A DNA stretch of 26,471 nt from an uncultured Clostridium sp. (GTDB lineage: Bacteria > Bacillota > Clostridia > Lachnospirales > Lachnospiraceae). Position 1 is the first letter of the stretch. Every line of letters starts with the position of its first letter. The position numbers and the translations under genes were made by a program. The notes beneath the pieces are model-generated. The model ran no database searches. It was not told the origin of the DNA and was given only the letters and a program-made list of their open reading frames with translations. Of the stretch, positions 16,090 to 24,193 are shown in pieces. The stretch is from NCBI GenBank assembly GCA_900549235.1, contig URNT01000042.1, positions 1-26,471 of the forward strand, given 5' to 3'.

Positions 16090-17109
16090 ATGAACATATT
16101 GCTTACAAGCGCAGGAAGACGGGGCTATCTGGCTGCATACTTTAAAGAAGCCCTGAAGGAGGCGGGCTGCGGGGGGCTGGTACACTGCGCCAACAGTCAG
16201 CCAAGCCCGGCTATGGCCTACGGGGACCGCTCAGTGGTAACTCCCCTGATCTATGATAAGGATTACATTCCCTTTCTTTTGGAATACTGCAAAAGCCAGG
16301 AGATCCGGCTTTTGATCCCGCTTTTTGACATCGACATCCCGGTATTAGCAGCCAGACGGGGCGAATTTGAGGAAATCGGCACCTTTGTGGTGACGGCGGA
16401 TCCGGAGGCGGTACAGCTTTGCAATGATAAGTGGAAAACTGCAGAGCTTCTGGGCAAAATGGGGATAAAAGTGCCCTCTACCTGGCTTTCGGTGGATAAG
16501 GCCCTGAAGGCCGCAGAGGAGGGAAGCGCCTCCTTTCCATTGATAGTAAAGCCCAGATGGGGGATGGGCTCCCTTTCTGTTTTCCGGGCGGAAAATGAGG
16601 AGGAGCTGGGTGTCCTTGTAAAGAAAAGCCGCAGGGAGATCCTGGATTCCTACCTGCGCTATGAGTCCGGACAGGACGCGGAGGCCTGTGTGCTGATCCA
16701 GCAGCTTTTAAAGGGCCAGGAGTACGGCCTGGATGTGATCAATGATTTCCAGGGTCATTACTGTAATACTATTGTAAAACGTAAGTCTGCCATGCGCTCC
16801 GGAGAGACAGACGCAGCGGTAACAGAGGAAAATAAGGAACTTGCAGCTCTGGGAGAGAGGCTGTCAGGCCTTCTGCGCCACCGGGGGAACCTGGATGTGG
16901 ACGTGTTTGGCTGTGAGGATGGTTATTATGTGATCGAGATGAACGCCCGTTTCGGAGGAGGCTATCCCTTCAGCCACGCGGCAGGAGCCAACCTGCCTCT
17001 TGCTATGGTATACTGGGCCATGGGGCAGGAGGCCCCCGGTGAACTTTTAAGGGCAAGGCCGGGAGTGGAGGCCTGGAAGGATATAAAGCTGCTGGTCTGG
17101 AAGGAATAA
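16090..17109 (+). CDS. ATP-grasp family ligase
   Basis: A 339-residue ATP-grasp protein of the carbamoyl-phosphate-synthase-like type. An N-terminal Rossmann-like region begins ILLTSAGRRGYLAAYF. The ATP-grasp core shows NDKWKT, PLIVKPRWGMGS with Lys154 as likely ATP contact, and the metal-binding IEMNARFGGGYP with Glu283 and Asn285. Enzymes of this fold activate a carboxylate as an acyl-phosphate and join it to an amine. Being directly behind a sugar aminotransferase, the natural guess is amide formation on an amino sugar or a modified donor, but neither substrate can be read from sequence. An AAAAGGAG site at the end of the aminotransferase gene supports the ATG. Confidence 0.85.
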   Translation: MNILLTSAGRRGYLAAYFKEALKEAGCGGLVHCANSQPSPAMAYGDRSVVTPLIYDKDYIPFLLEYCKSQEIRLLIPLFDIDIPVLAARRGEFEEIGTFVVTADPEAVQLCNDKWKTAELLGKMGIKVPSTWLSVDKALKAAEEGSASFPLIVKPRWGMGSLSVFRAENEEELGVLVKKSRREILDSYLRYESGQDAEACVLIQQLLKGQEYGLDVINDFQGHYCNTIVKRKSAMRSGETDAAVTEENKELAALGERLSGLLRHRGNLDVDVFGCEDGYYVIEMNARFGGGYPFSHAAGANLPLAMVYWAMGQEAPGELLRARPGVEAWKDIKLLVWKE

Positions 17110-17143
17110 AGACAGATCCGGCACAGACAGTTGAGGAGATCAT

Positions 17144-17830
17144 ATGGATAAGGTACTGCTGGTGATACCGGCCTATAATGAGGAGAAGAATATTGAACGG
17201 GTGGTGGATCAGATCCAGGAGGGCTTTCCGGAGCTTGACTATGTGGTGGTCAATGACGGCTCAAGGGATGACACTGCCGCTATCTGCCGCCGCCGGGGCT
17301 ACAACCTTTTGGATCTGCCTGTGAACCTGGGGCTTGCAGGCTGCTTTCAGGCAGGGATGAAATACGCCTATTATCATGGCTATAGCTATGCCCTTCAGTT
17401 TGACGGGGACGGGCAGCACCGGCCGGAATTTGTGGCGGCTTTAAAGGAAAAGATGGATGAGGGCTATGACATTGTGATCGGTTCCCGTTTTGTAGAGGAG
17501 AAAAAGGATTGGTCCATGCGGATGCTGGGAAGCCGTATGATCGGGGCGGCCATCCGCCTGACTACCGGAGCCAGGATCTGGGACCCCACCTCGGGTATGC
17601 GTCTGTTCAGCCGCAGCATGATCCGGGAATTTGCCCTGAATCTGAATTACGGCCCGGAGCCGGATACGGTGTCCTTCCTGATCAAGCAGGGGGCAAAGGT
17701 GGCGGAGGTCCAGGTAGTCATCGATGACCGGACGGAGGGGGAGAGCTATCTGAAGCCTCTGACGGCGGTTCAGTATATGGCCCGGATGCTTCTGTCCATC
17801 CTTTTGATCCAAAATTTCAGAAAGAGGTAA
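17144..17830 (+). CDS. DPM1-like GT2 polyprenyl-phosphate glycosyltransferase
   Basis: A 228-residue soluble glycosyltransferase resembling dolichyl-phosphate mannose synthase and bacterial polyprenyl-phosphate sugar transferases. It has IPAYNEEKNI, VVNDGSRDDT, and FDGDGQH with Asp87 and Asp89, followed by VIGSRFV and WDPTSGMRLF. Enzymes like this load a sugar onto undecaprenyl phosphate so that it can be used outside the cell by membrane GT-C enzymes. A DUF2304 protein and a DUF2142 membrane protein further down the operon are common companions of this type of enzyme. It has no C-terminal membrane helices, so membrane attachment may depend on a partner. GAGGAG about eight bases upstream marks the start. 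Confidence 0.88.
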   Translation: MDKVLLVIPAYNEEKNIERVVDQIQEGFPELDYVVVNDGSRDDTAAICRRRGYNLLDLPVNLGLAGCFQAGMKYAYYHGYSYALQFDGDGQHRPEFVAALKEKMDEGYDIVIGSRFVEEKKDWSMRMLGSRMIGAAIRLTTGARIWDPTSGMRLFSRSMIREFALNLNYGPEPDTVSFLIKQGAKVAEVQVVIDDRTEGESYLKPLTAVQYMARMLLSILLIQNFRKR

Positions 17831-17839
17831 CCAGGCCCT

Positions 17840-19156
17840 ATGAAATGTCTTACAGACCGTTTATTATATAAGGGAAATGACATCGGCCGCCAGAATATGC
17901 TCTGGAACATTGCGGGCAGCTTTTGCTACGCCTTTGCCAGCATGGTCCTGTCCATGGTGGTGATGCGGATGGCGGGAGAGGATGAGGGCGGCATCTTTTC
18001 CTTTGGCTTTTCCACCCTGGGACAGCAGATGTTTATCATTGCCTATTTTGGTATCCGCCCCTTTCAGATTACAGATGGGAAGGGGGAATATTCCTTCGGG
18101 GATTACCTGTCCCACAGGCGGCTGACCTGCCTTCTCGCCCTGGCAGCGGGAGGGCTGTATCTGGGCCTTAAGGTCTGCCAGGGAGCCTATACACCCTACA
18201 AGGCCGGGATCCTGATCCTTCTTGTCTTTTATAAGGTGGCGGATGGCTACGGGGACGTATATGAGTCGGAGTTTCAGCGCCAGGGCAGCCTGTACCTGAC
18301 AGGAAAAGCCAACTTTTTCAGAACCATTCTGTCGGTGGCAGTATTTCTGATCACACTGGCGGTTTCAAAAAGCCTGCTGACAGCCTGTATGGCGGCGGCG
18401 CTGGCCCAGATTCTCGGACTGAGGCTTTTTGATACGGCAGTCCTTCCTTCCCTGGCCGGTACGGACTGGAATAAAAGGCCCGGCATGAAGGGACGCATAT
18501 TTAAAAGCACCACCTTTTTATTTGCCTCGGCCTTTCTGGATTTTTATGTATTTTCATCGGCAAAATATGCCATCGACGGCCGTCTGGATGATGCGGCTTC
18601 CGGGTATTTTAACCTGATTTTCATGCCCACCTCGGTGATCTATATGGTGGCGAATTTCATCATCCGCCCCTTTCTGACAAGACTGACAGAGCTTTGGGAC
18701 GGAAGGGACTTTAAAACCTTTAAAAAGGAGCTTGGCCGCCTGGGAGGGATCATCCTGGGGCTTACGGTGCTGGCAGTGGGAGCCACAGCCCTTTTGGGAA
18801 AATGGGTCCTTACAGTGCTGGAGCTTCTTCTGGGAGGAGCCTATGCGGGGGCTTTGTCAGTATACAGCGGTGCTTTTACGGTGATCGTACTAGGAGGGGG
18901 ATTATATGCCCTTGCCAATCTGATGTATTATGCCCTGGTGGTCATGCGGCGGCAGAAGGCCATTTTTATAGTCTATCTGCTGGCGGCAGTGGCAGCGGCA
19001 TCCGGTTCAGGCTGGATGGTTTCCGAATACGGCATCATGGGAGCGGCAGTATGCTATCTGCTGCTGATGACAGGATTAGCGCTGGGCTTCGGCCTCTGCA
19101 CCCTTGGGGCCTTCCGGCGGGAACAAAAGGAGAATGCCAGAAATGGAGGAAGATAG
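17840..19156 (+). CDS. second polysaccharide flippase-like membrane protein (MOP superfamily)
   Basis: A 438-residue polytopic membrane protein with about a dozen hydrophobic segments and the early sequence NMLWNIAGSFCYAFASMVLSM, typical of oligosaccharide flippases (RfbX/Wzx-like). It differs strongly from the 484-residue flippase of the first operon. The position among glycosyltransferase genes supports transport of a lipid-linked glycan. The start lies ten bases after the previous stop, with AGAGGTAA just before it; translation coupling is likely. The next gene starts inside its 3-prime end. Assignment to the MOP fold is from membrane layout and context; substrate unknown. Confidence 0.8.
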   Translation: MKCLTDRLLYKGNDIGRQNMLWNIAGSFCYAFASMVLSMVVMRMAGEDEGGIFSFGFSTLGQQMFIIAYFGIRPFQITDGKGEYSFGDYLSHRRLTCLLALAAGGLYLGLKVCQGAYTPYKAGILILLVFYKVADGYGDVYESEFQRQGSLYLTGKANFFRTILSVAVFLITLAVSKSLLTACMAAALAQILGLRLFDTAVLPSLAGTDWNKRPGMKGRIFKSTTFLFASAFLDFYVFSSAKYAIDGRLDDAASGYFNLIFMPTSVIYMVANFIIRPFLTRLTELWDGRDFKTFKKELGRLGGIILGLTVLAVGATALLGKWVLTVLELLLGGAYAGALSVYSGAFTVIVLGGGLYALANLMYYALVVMRRQKAIFIVYLLAAVAAASGSGWMVSEYGIMGAAVCYLLLMTGLALGFGLCTLGAFRREQKENARNGGR

Positions 19157-20111
19157 AAGGAGAATGACAGAAAAACGGCGTCCCTATACAGTTGATGTGA
19201 TTATCCCCACCTATAAGCCGGGGAAGAAATTTTCAAGGCTCTTAAAAATGCTGGAGCGGCAGACCTGGCCCATCAGCCGGATCATTGTGATGAATACGGA
19301 AAAGGCCTACTGGAATGACAGCGGCTTTGAGGGGATCCGGGGGCTTGAGGTCCACCACCTTCAGAAGAAGGATTTTGACCATGGCGCAACCAGAAACCGA
19401 GGAGCCAGATTTAGCCGGGCGGATATTATGGTGTTTATGACAGATGATGCGGTACCGGCAGATGAGTATTTGATCGAGAACCTGGTGGAGGCTTTTCATC
19501 AGGAGGGGCCGGATGGAGAGTCGGTTATTATGGCCTACGCGAGACAGCTTCCAGATAAGGACTGCGGCCTGGCGGAGCGGTATACAAGAGCCTTTAATTA
19601 TCCGGAGGAAAGCTGCGTCAAGACCCGGGCGGACCTGGGGCGGCTTGGGATCAAGACATTTTTTGCCTCCAATGTATGCTGTGCCTATGACCGGGAGAAA
19701 TTCTGGTTTCAGGGGGGATTTATTGACAAAACGATCTTTAATGAGGATATGATCTTTGCGGGTAAAGCGGTGCTGAAGGATGATTATGCCATTGCCTACG
19801 CAGCGAAGGCCCGTGTGATCCATTCCCACAATTACGGGTGCAGGCAGCAGTTTTCCAGGAACTTTGACTTGGCAGTGTCCCAGGCCGATCATCCGGAGGT
19901 CTTTGGAGGGATCCGGTCAGAAAGTGAGGGCATCCGTCTTGTGAAGGCCACAGCCCGCTATCTGATCCGCCAGCACAGACCCTGGCTGGTGCCGGGGCTG
20001 GTGGTAAAAAGCGGGTTTAAGTATCTGGGCTACATGGCGGGAAAGCATTACCGGCTTCTTCCCAGATGCCTGGTGCTTAAATGGTCTATGAACCGGGAGT
20101 ATTGGAGGTAA
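19143..20111 (+). CDS. GT2-family glycosyltransferase
   Basis: A roughly 322-residue GT2 enzyme. The catalytic region begins VDVIIPTYKPGKKF and has FDHGATRNRGA, then MTDDAVPAD with Asp101-Asp102, and a late FNEDMIFAGKA which probably holds the catalytic acid/base. The HGATRN block is common in rhamnosyltransferase-type GT2 proteins. The start is uncertain: ATGs at 19134, 19143 and 19164 are in frame. I choose 19143 because AAAGGAG (19126-19132) is ten bases upstream; the site before 19164 is too close to it. With this start it overlaps the flippase gene by 14 bases. Confidence 0.85.
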   Translation: MEEDRRRMTEKRRPYTVDVIIPTYKPGKKFSRLLKMLERQTWPISRIIVMNTEKAYWNDSGFEGIRGLEVHHLQKKDFDHGATRNRGARFSRADIMVFMTDDAVPADEYLIENLVEAFHQEGPDGESVIMAYARQLPDKDCGLAERYTRAFNYPEESCVKTRADLGRLGIKTFFASNVCCAYDREKFWFQGGFIDKTIFNEDMIFAGKAVLKDDYAIAYAAKARVIHSHNYGCRQQFSRNFDLAVSQADHPEVFGGIRSESEGIRLVKATARYLIRQHRPWLVPGLVVKSGFKYLGYMAGKHYRLLPRCLVLKWSMNREYWR

Positions 20112-20115
20112 TGTA

Positions 20116-20526
20116 ATGATGACACCAATGTTTCGCGTGATACTGGTAGTGGTTTCCTTCTTGACCATGGCCTTTATGATGCGCAGGATACGGCAGGCAA
20201 AGGTACAGATCGAGGCGGCCATGTTCTGGGTGATCATGGCGTTTATCCTGGTAGTATTTTCCATCTGTCCCTGGGTGGCAGACACCTGCGCCCGGCTCCT
20301 GGGAATCTACTCCACTCCCAATTTTCTTTTCCTCTTTATGATTTTTCTTCTTATGGTAAAGGTATTCGGCATGACCCTTCAGGTGTCTCAGCTGGAAAGC
20401 AAGCAGAAGGAGCTGGTTCAGAAAATGGCCCTGGAGAAGATGGAAAAGGAGGAGCTGGAGCGGAGAGTGCGGGAGCTTCTTAAGGAGGCAGAAGAATCAG
20501 GGGAGAGAGAGGACGGTGCCTTATGA
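20116..20526 (+). CDS. DUF2304-type small membrane protein
   Basis: A 136-residue protein with three hydrophobic segments (about residues 5-20, 35-55 and 68-88) and a charged coiled-coil-like tail rich in Lys, Glu and Leu. The layout, including the IEAAMFWVIMAFILVVFSICP segment, matches DUF2304. Family members usually sit beside DPM1-like glycosyltransferases and are thought to help hold or regulate them at the membrane; that role is inferred, not shown. Here the DPM1-like gene lies two genes upstream rather than next door. GGAGGT at 20104-20109 supports ATG 20116, and the gene overlaps the next by four bases (ATGA). Confidence 0.85.
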   Translation: MMTPMFRVILVVVSFLTMAFMMRRIRQAKVQIEAAMFWVIMAFILVVFSICPWVADTCARLLGIYSTPNFLFLFMIFLLMVKVFGMTLQVSQLESKQKELVQKMALEKMEKEELERRVRELLKEAEESGEREDGAL

Positions 20527-22154
20527 AGCAGGGAGCGCGGATACTCAGTCTGTGGCCGGCGTCCATAGGTGCTGTGGCCTTCTTTGGCCTGTGGCACCTT
20601 CTGGATGTAAAGGCAGGGGCACTGCAGAGCGGAGATACCTGGCTTTTTGGAAACTATCTCCTTTTGCTGGCCGCAGGGCTGGCACTGCTGGGCCTTTTGG
20701 GATACCTGGTATGGAAGCGGAAGGACTGGGGGCTGGAACGGTTGTGGCTGGCGGCTGGAATGGGCCTTGGGCTTTTATTTTTAATGGTCCTTCCTCCTCT
20801 TTCCGCGCCGGATGAGATCAGCCATTATATCAGTGCCTACCAGCTTTCCAACCACCTGCTGGGGGTGGAGGCCAATGCGCCGGACGGGCGGGTGTATATC
20901 CGCGCCCAGGACGCATTTATCGAGGATCTTCTGGATGTGATGGAGGATGACGGCAGCGGCTGGCGGGAGGAACATACCGGCACAGAGCCGGATGGAGTGA
21001 TCCTGGGTCAGAAGCTGACGGAGGAAACCTACCGGGAGATCCGGCAGCGGGGCTTTGGCCCGGGGGATGAGACAGGAGCAGCTGTATCCTATCAGCCGCC
21101 GGTGCGGACGACCCCTCTTGCCTATCTGCCCCAGGCTCTGGGCATAAGCCTTGGAAGGGTTCTGGGCCTTGGAGGACTGGCCCTTCTGTATCTGGGGCGG
21201 CTGTTTAATCTGCTGTTTTTTGTAGGAACGGGGTATGCTTCCCTCCGGCGGATGCCCTTTGGGAAGGAGGTGCTTATGGGAGTGTGGCTTCTGCCCATGA
21301 CCCTTCATCTGTCAGCTTCCTTTTCCTATGATGTAATGATCCTGGCTTTAAGCGGCCTGTTTGGAGCGGTGTGCCTGGACCTGGCCTTCCGGGCGGAGCG
21401 GGTGCGCCCGGGGGATGTGATTTTGCTGGCTCTGATCCTTGGGGTGATGGGGCCCTGCAAGATGGTATACGGAGTGGCCGCAGGCTGGTGCCTTCTGATC
21501 CCGGTGAGGAAATTCGGAGGCTGGAGGCGCTGGGCGGTGAGCGCGGCCCTGGTTCTTGGAGCCTTCGGGGCGGCCATGGCCCTGGTAAACAGCCAGACGG
21601 TAGCCATGTATACAGAAGCCTCGGAGACCTATGTGGCCTGGGCGGAGGAGACAGGCTATACCTTTGCAGGGCTGATCCACAACCCGCTTCTGGTGCTTCG
21701 GATGTGCTATAATACGCTGGCCTGGCAGGGTGAGCTGCTGTATTCCGGCATGATCGGAGAAGCTCTGGGACAGATGGATGGGGTGTTAAATACCCCTTAT
21801 ATCATCGTCCTGGCCCTTACTGCCATCCTGGTACTCCTGGCTCTTAAAAAGCCGGGGGAGAGTAAGGAGCTTGGCTGGAAGCACTGCCTGTGGATCTGGG
21901 TTCTGGCCCTTATCTGCCTGGGAGCTTTGATGTTTTCCATGCTTCTTGCCTGGACGCCGGTAAGCTCCAACGTGATCCAGGGAGTTCAGGGCCGCTACCT
22001 TCTGCCCCTTCTGCCGCTGTGCCTTCTTACACTGAAAAATGACCGGGTGGTGCGGACTGCCTGGAATGACCGGAGCCTTCTTTACCTCATGTGTGCCATG
22101 GATGTGTATGTGATCCTCAGGATTTTTGCAGTGGTGTGCCTGCGGGTGGGATGA
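20523..22154 (+). CDS. DUF2142 polytopic membrane protein, possible GT-C-type enzyme
   Basis: A 543-residue membrane protein with roughly a dozen hydrophobic helices. After the first helices comes PPLSAPDEISHYISAY, the acidic, extracytoplasmic loop motif typical of DUF2142; the Asp-Glu pair resembles the metal or catalytic loop of GT-C glycosyltransferases. A long hydrophilic loop of about 90 residues follows. Proteins of this family occur in surface polysaccharide loci and may transfer sugars from polyprenyl-phosphate donors outside the membrane, which fits the DPM1-like and DUF2304 genes in this operon. It might instead serve as a polymerase, which this locus otherwise lacks. Function remains unproven. 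Confidence 0.82.
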   Translation: MKQGARILSLWPASIGAVAFFGLWHLLDVKAGALQSGDTWLFGNYLLLLAAGLALLGLLGYLVWKRKDWGLERLWLAAGMGLGLLFLMVLPPLSAPDEISHYISAYQLSNHLLGVEANAPDGRVYIRAQDAFIEDLLDVMEDDGSGWREEHTGTEPDGVILGQKLTEETYREIRQRGFGPGDETGAAVSYQPPVRTTPLAYLPQALGISLGRVLGLGGLALLYLGRLFNLLFFVGTGYASLRRMPFGKEVLMGVWLLPMTLHLSASFSYDVMILALSGLFGAVCLDLAFRAERVRPGDVILLALILGVMGPCKMVYGVAAGWCLLIPVRKFGGWRRWAVSAALVLGAFGAAMALVNSQTVAMYTEASETYVAWAEETGYTFAGLIHNPLLVLRMCYNTLAWQGELLYSGMIGEALGQMDGVLNTPYIIVLALTAILVLLALKKPGESKELGWKHCLWIWVLALICLGALMFSMLLAWTPVSSNVIQGVQGRYLLPLLPLCLLTLKNDRVVRTAWNDRSLLYLMCAMDVYVILRIFAVVCLRVG

Positions 22155-22201
22155 GGGTAAATGTTCAAAAATGTTTATGATAAATAAAAGGAGAATGAAA
22201 A

Positions 22202-22756
22202 ATGGGAAAGATTAAGGTAACTCCCTGTGATATTCAGGGACTGTATGTGATCGAGCCGACTGTATTTAAGGATGAGAGAGGCTATTTTGTAGAAACCTAC
22301 AACCAGAATGATTTTAAAGAGGCCGGCCTTGACATGGTTTTTGTACAGGATAATCAGTCCATGTCTGTAAAGGGCGTTTTAAGAGGGCTTCATTTTCAGA
22401 AGCAGTATCCCCAGGGCAAGCTGGTGCGGGCCATCCGGGGTACGGTCTTTGACGTGGCTGTAGACCTGCGTTCTGATTCTGAAACTTATGGAAAATGGTT
22501 CGGCGTAGTGTTATCAGCAGAGAACAAGAAGCAGTTTTACATCCCTGAGGGCTTTGCCCACGGCTTCCTGGTGCTGTCTGATGAGGCAGAGTTTGCCTAC
22601 AAATGCACCGACTTCTACCATCCCGGAGATGAGGGCGGCCTGTTATGGAGCGATGAGGAGATCGGCATTGACTGGCCTATCGAGCCTGGTATGGAGCTGA
22701 TCATTTCTGATAAGGATAAGAAATGGAGCGGCCTTAAGGATACCTTTAAATTTTAA
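22202..22756 (+). CDS. rfbC: dTDP-4-dehydrorhamnose 3,5-epimerase
   Basis: A 184-residue cupin-fold enzyme of dTDP-L-rhamnose synthesis (RmlC/RfbC), of normal length. It shows FKDERGYFVETYN, QDNQSMSVKGVLRGLHFQ with the conserved His64, QGKLVRAIRG with Lys73, and YIPEGFAHGFLVLSD. The other three enzymes of the pathway (RmlA, RmlB, RmlD) are absent from the window, so it works with enzymes encoded elsewhere or on a different deoxysugar. A 47-base AT-rich gap before it is the largest within this operon after the first gene, and AAAAGGAG at 22186-22193 precedes the ATG; no convincing internal promoter was found. It overlaps the next reading frame by one base (TAATG). Confidence 0.93.
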   Translation: MGKIKVTPCDIQGLYVIEPTVFKDERGYFVETYNQNDFKEAGLDMVFVQDNQSMSVKGVLRGLHFQKQYPQGKLVRAIRGTVFDVAVDLRSDSETYGKWFGVVLSAENKKQFYIPEGFAHGFLVLSDEAEFAYKCTDFYHPGDEGGLLWSDEEIGIDWPIEPGMELIISDKDKKWSGLKDTFKF

Positions 22757-22773
22757 TGAAAAGGAAGCAGTCT

Positions 22774-23589
22774 ATGAATTATGTACTTTCTCTTGGCAGG
22801 GAGATTATAGAAAAACGGAAAATGATACTGGATCTGGGAAGGGCTGACTTTAAGAAGCGCTTTGTAGGCTCTTATTTCGGAATTATCTGGATGTTCATTC
22901 AGCCCATTGTCACTGTGGCAATTTACGCGTTTATTTTTGGCGAGGCAGGCTTTAAGTCTGCGCCGCCGGTGCCCAATGCCTCCTATGTGGAGTGGCTGGT
23001 GCCCGGTATCGTGCCCTGGTTCTTCTTCAGCGAGGCCATCAGTATTATCACCGGCTGTCTCCAGGAATACAGCTACCTGGTAAAGAAGGTGGTTTTCAAG
23101 GTAGAGGTGCTTCCTGTGATCAAGCTGCTCTCCGCTTTGATGGTTCACGGCTTTTTCGTGCTGATTATGCTGGGCCTTCTTTTGATTTCCGGAAATGTTC
23201 CCATGGCCACCTGGATCCAGTGTCTGTATTATACCTTCTGCGCCTCCATGCTGGCTCTGGGAGTGGGATTTTTTACCAGCGCGGTCAATGTATTTTTCAA
23301 GGATATGGCTCAGATCGTAGGAATCTGTATTCAGTTCGGCATCTGGATGGTGCCCATTATGTATGATAAAGAAATGTTTACCTCCAAGGCTCCCTGGGTG
23401 GAAACATTTTTTAAGCTGAATCCCTTTTACTATATTGTAGAGGGCTACCGGGACAGTATGCTGCAGGGAAACTGGTTCTGGGAGAGGCCAAGGCTGACAC
23501 TGTACTTCTGGTGCGTGACCATTGCGGTTCTTCTTATCGGGCTTAAGATGTTTAAGCGGCTGCGTCCTCATTTTTCTGACGTATTATGA
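22774..23589 (+). CDS. Wzm/TagG-like polysaccharide ABC transporter permease
   Basis: A 271-residue ABC-2 type membrane protein with six hydrophobic segments. The amphipathic N-terminus containing DLGRADFKKRFVGSYFGIIWMF, here in shortened quotation from DFKKRF to GIIW, is the standard signature of O-antigen and teichoic-acid exporter permeases. The late FKLNPFYYIVEGYRD is also typical. The frame is open from ATG 22756, overlapping the rfbC stop, but AAGGAAG (22761-22767) fits ATG 22774 better. Such permeases work with an ATPase (Wzt/TagH) usually encoded directly downstream. No ATPase gene is present here: the next gene is a metallopeptidase-like protein overlapping by four bases. Confidence 0.88.
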   Translation: MNYVLSLGREIIEKRKMILDLGRADFKKRFVGSYFGIIWMFIQPIVTVAIYAFIFGEAGFKSAPPVPNASYVEWLVPGIVPWFFFSEAISIITGCLQEYSYLVKKVVFKVEVLPVIKLLSALMVHGFFVLIMLGLLLISGNVPMATWIQCLYYTFCASMLALGVGFFTSAVNVFFKDMAQIVGICIQFGIWMVPIMYDKEMFTSKAPWVETFFKLNPFYYIVEGYRDSMLQGNWFWERPRLTLYFWCVTIAVLLIGLKMFKRLRPHFSDVL

Positions 23590-24185
23590 TTAAGAAGGTG
23601 GAGATTGGCTGGCGCCAGGGAGAGCGAGATGGGGAGATTCCAGCAGAGGTGGTGTATTCCAGGCGGTGCAGCCTTGGCCTTGAGGTACAGGCAGATGGCC
23701 GTGTGGTAGTGCGGGCACCTCTTCGCATCTCTGACCAGGCGGTGCTGTCCTTTATAAAGGGGCGTCAGGAATGGATTGTGGAGAAATGGTTTGCCCAGAA
23801 ACGGCGTCTGGAGGAAAAACAGGCCCGTCCCAGGCCGGAATATGAGACAAATCCTGCCTTGGAACGGGCCCTCAGAGAAAAGGCCAGAGTAAGGATCGGG
23901 GAACGGGCCGCTTATTTTGCGGTGCAGATGGGAGTGGATTATGGAAGGATCTCTATCCGCGCGGCTAAAACGCGGTGGGGCAGCTGCAGCGGAGCAGGAA
24001 ACTTAAATTTTCACTGGAAGCTGATCCTGATGCCGCCGGAGATTCTTGACTATGTGGTGGTCCATGAGCTGGCCCACCGCAGGGAGATGAACCATTCACC
24101 CAGGTTCTGGGCCATTGTAGAGGCAGTGCTGCCGGATTATAAGGTGAGGCGGCGGTGGCTGAAGGAACATGGGGGAGAGGTGTGA
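23586..24185 (+). CDS. YgjP/DUF45-type M48-like metallopeptidase-fold protein
   Basis: A 199-residue protein of the DUF45 (YgjP-like) family, soluble and cytoplasmic by appearance. The C-terminal zinc motif is VHELAHRREMNHSPRFW, with His160, Glu161, His164 and a likely third ligand His170. The preceding RAAKTRWGSCSGAGNLNFHW block is diagnostic of the family. Members are annotated as metal-dependent hydrolases or M48-family peptidases; a nucleotide pyrophosphatase activity has been proposed for one. It overlaps the ABC permease by four bases (ATGA), so it shares the operon, yet the family has no known link to polysaccharides. It ends only eight bases before the stop of the convergent transporter gene. 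Confidence 0.9.
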   Translation: MIKKVEIGWRQGERDGEIPAEVVYSRRCSLGLEVQADGRVVVRAPLRISDQAVLSFIKGRQEWIVEKWFAQKRRLEEKQARPRPEYETNPALERALREKARVRIGERAAYFAVQMGVDYGRISIRAAKTRWGSCSGAGNLNFHWKLILMPPEILDYVVVHELAHRREMNHSPRFWAIVEAVLPDYKVRRRWLKEHGGEV

Positions 24186-24193
24186 AATGCCGG

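Noticed and set aside
14802..16097. A 431-codon minus-strand open frame over the aminotransferase
   Set aside because: It is a shadow of a clear DegT-family gene caused by GC-rich codon structure; its translation shows no domain.
22155..22201. Possible internal promoter before rfbC (TATGAT at 22176-22181)
   Set aside because: No acceptable -35 box is found 16-18 bases upstream, so the gap is treated as a within-operon spacer.
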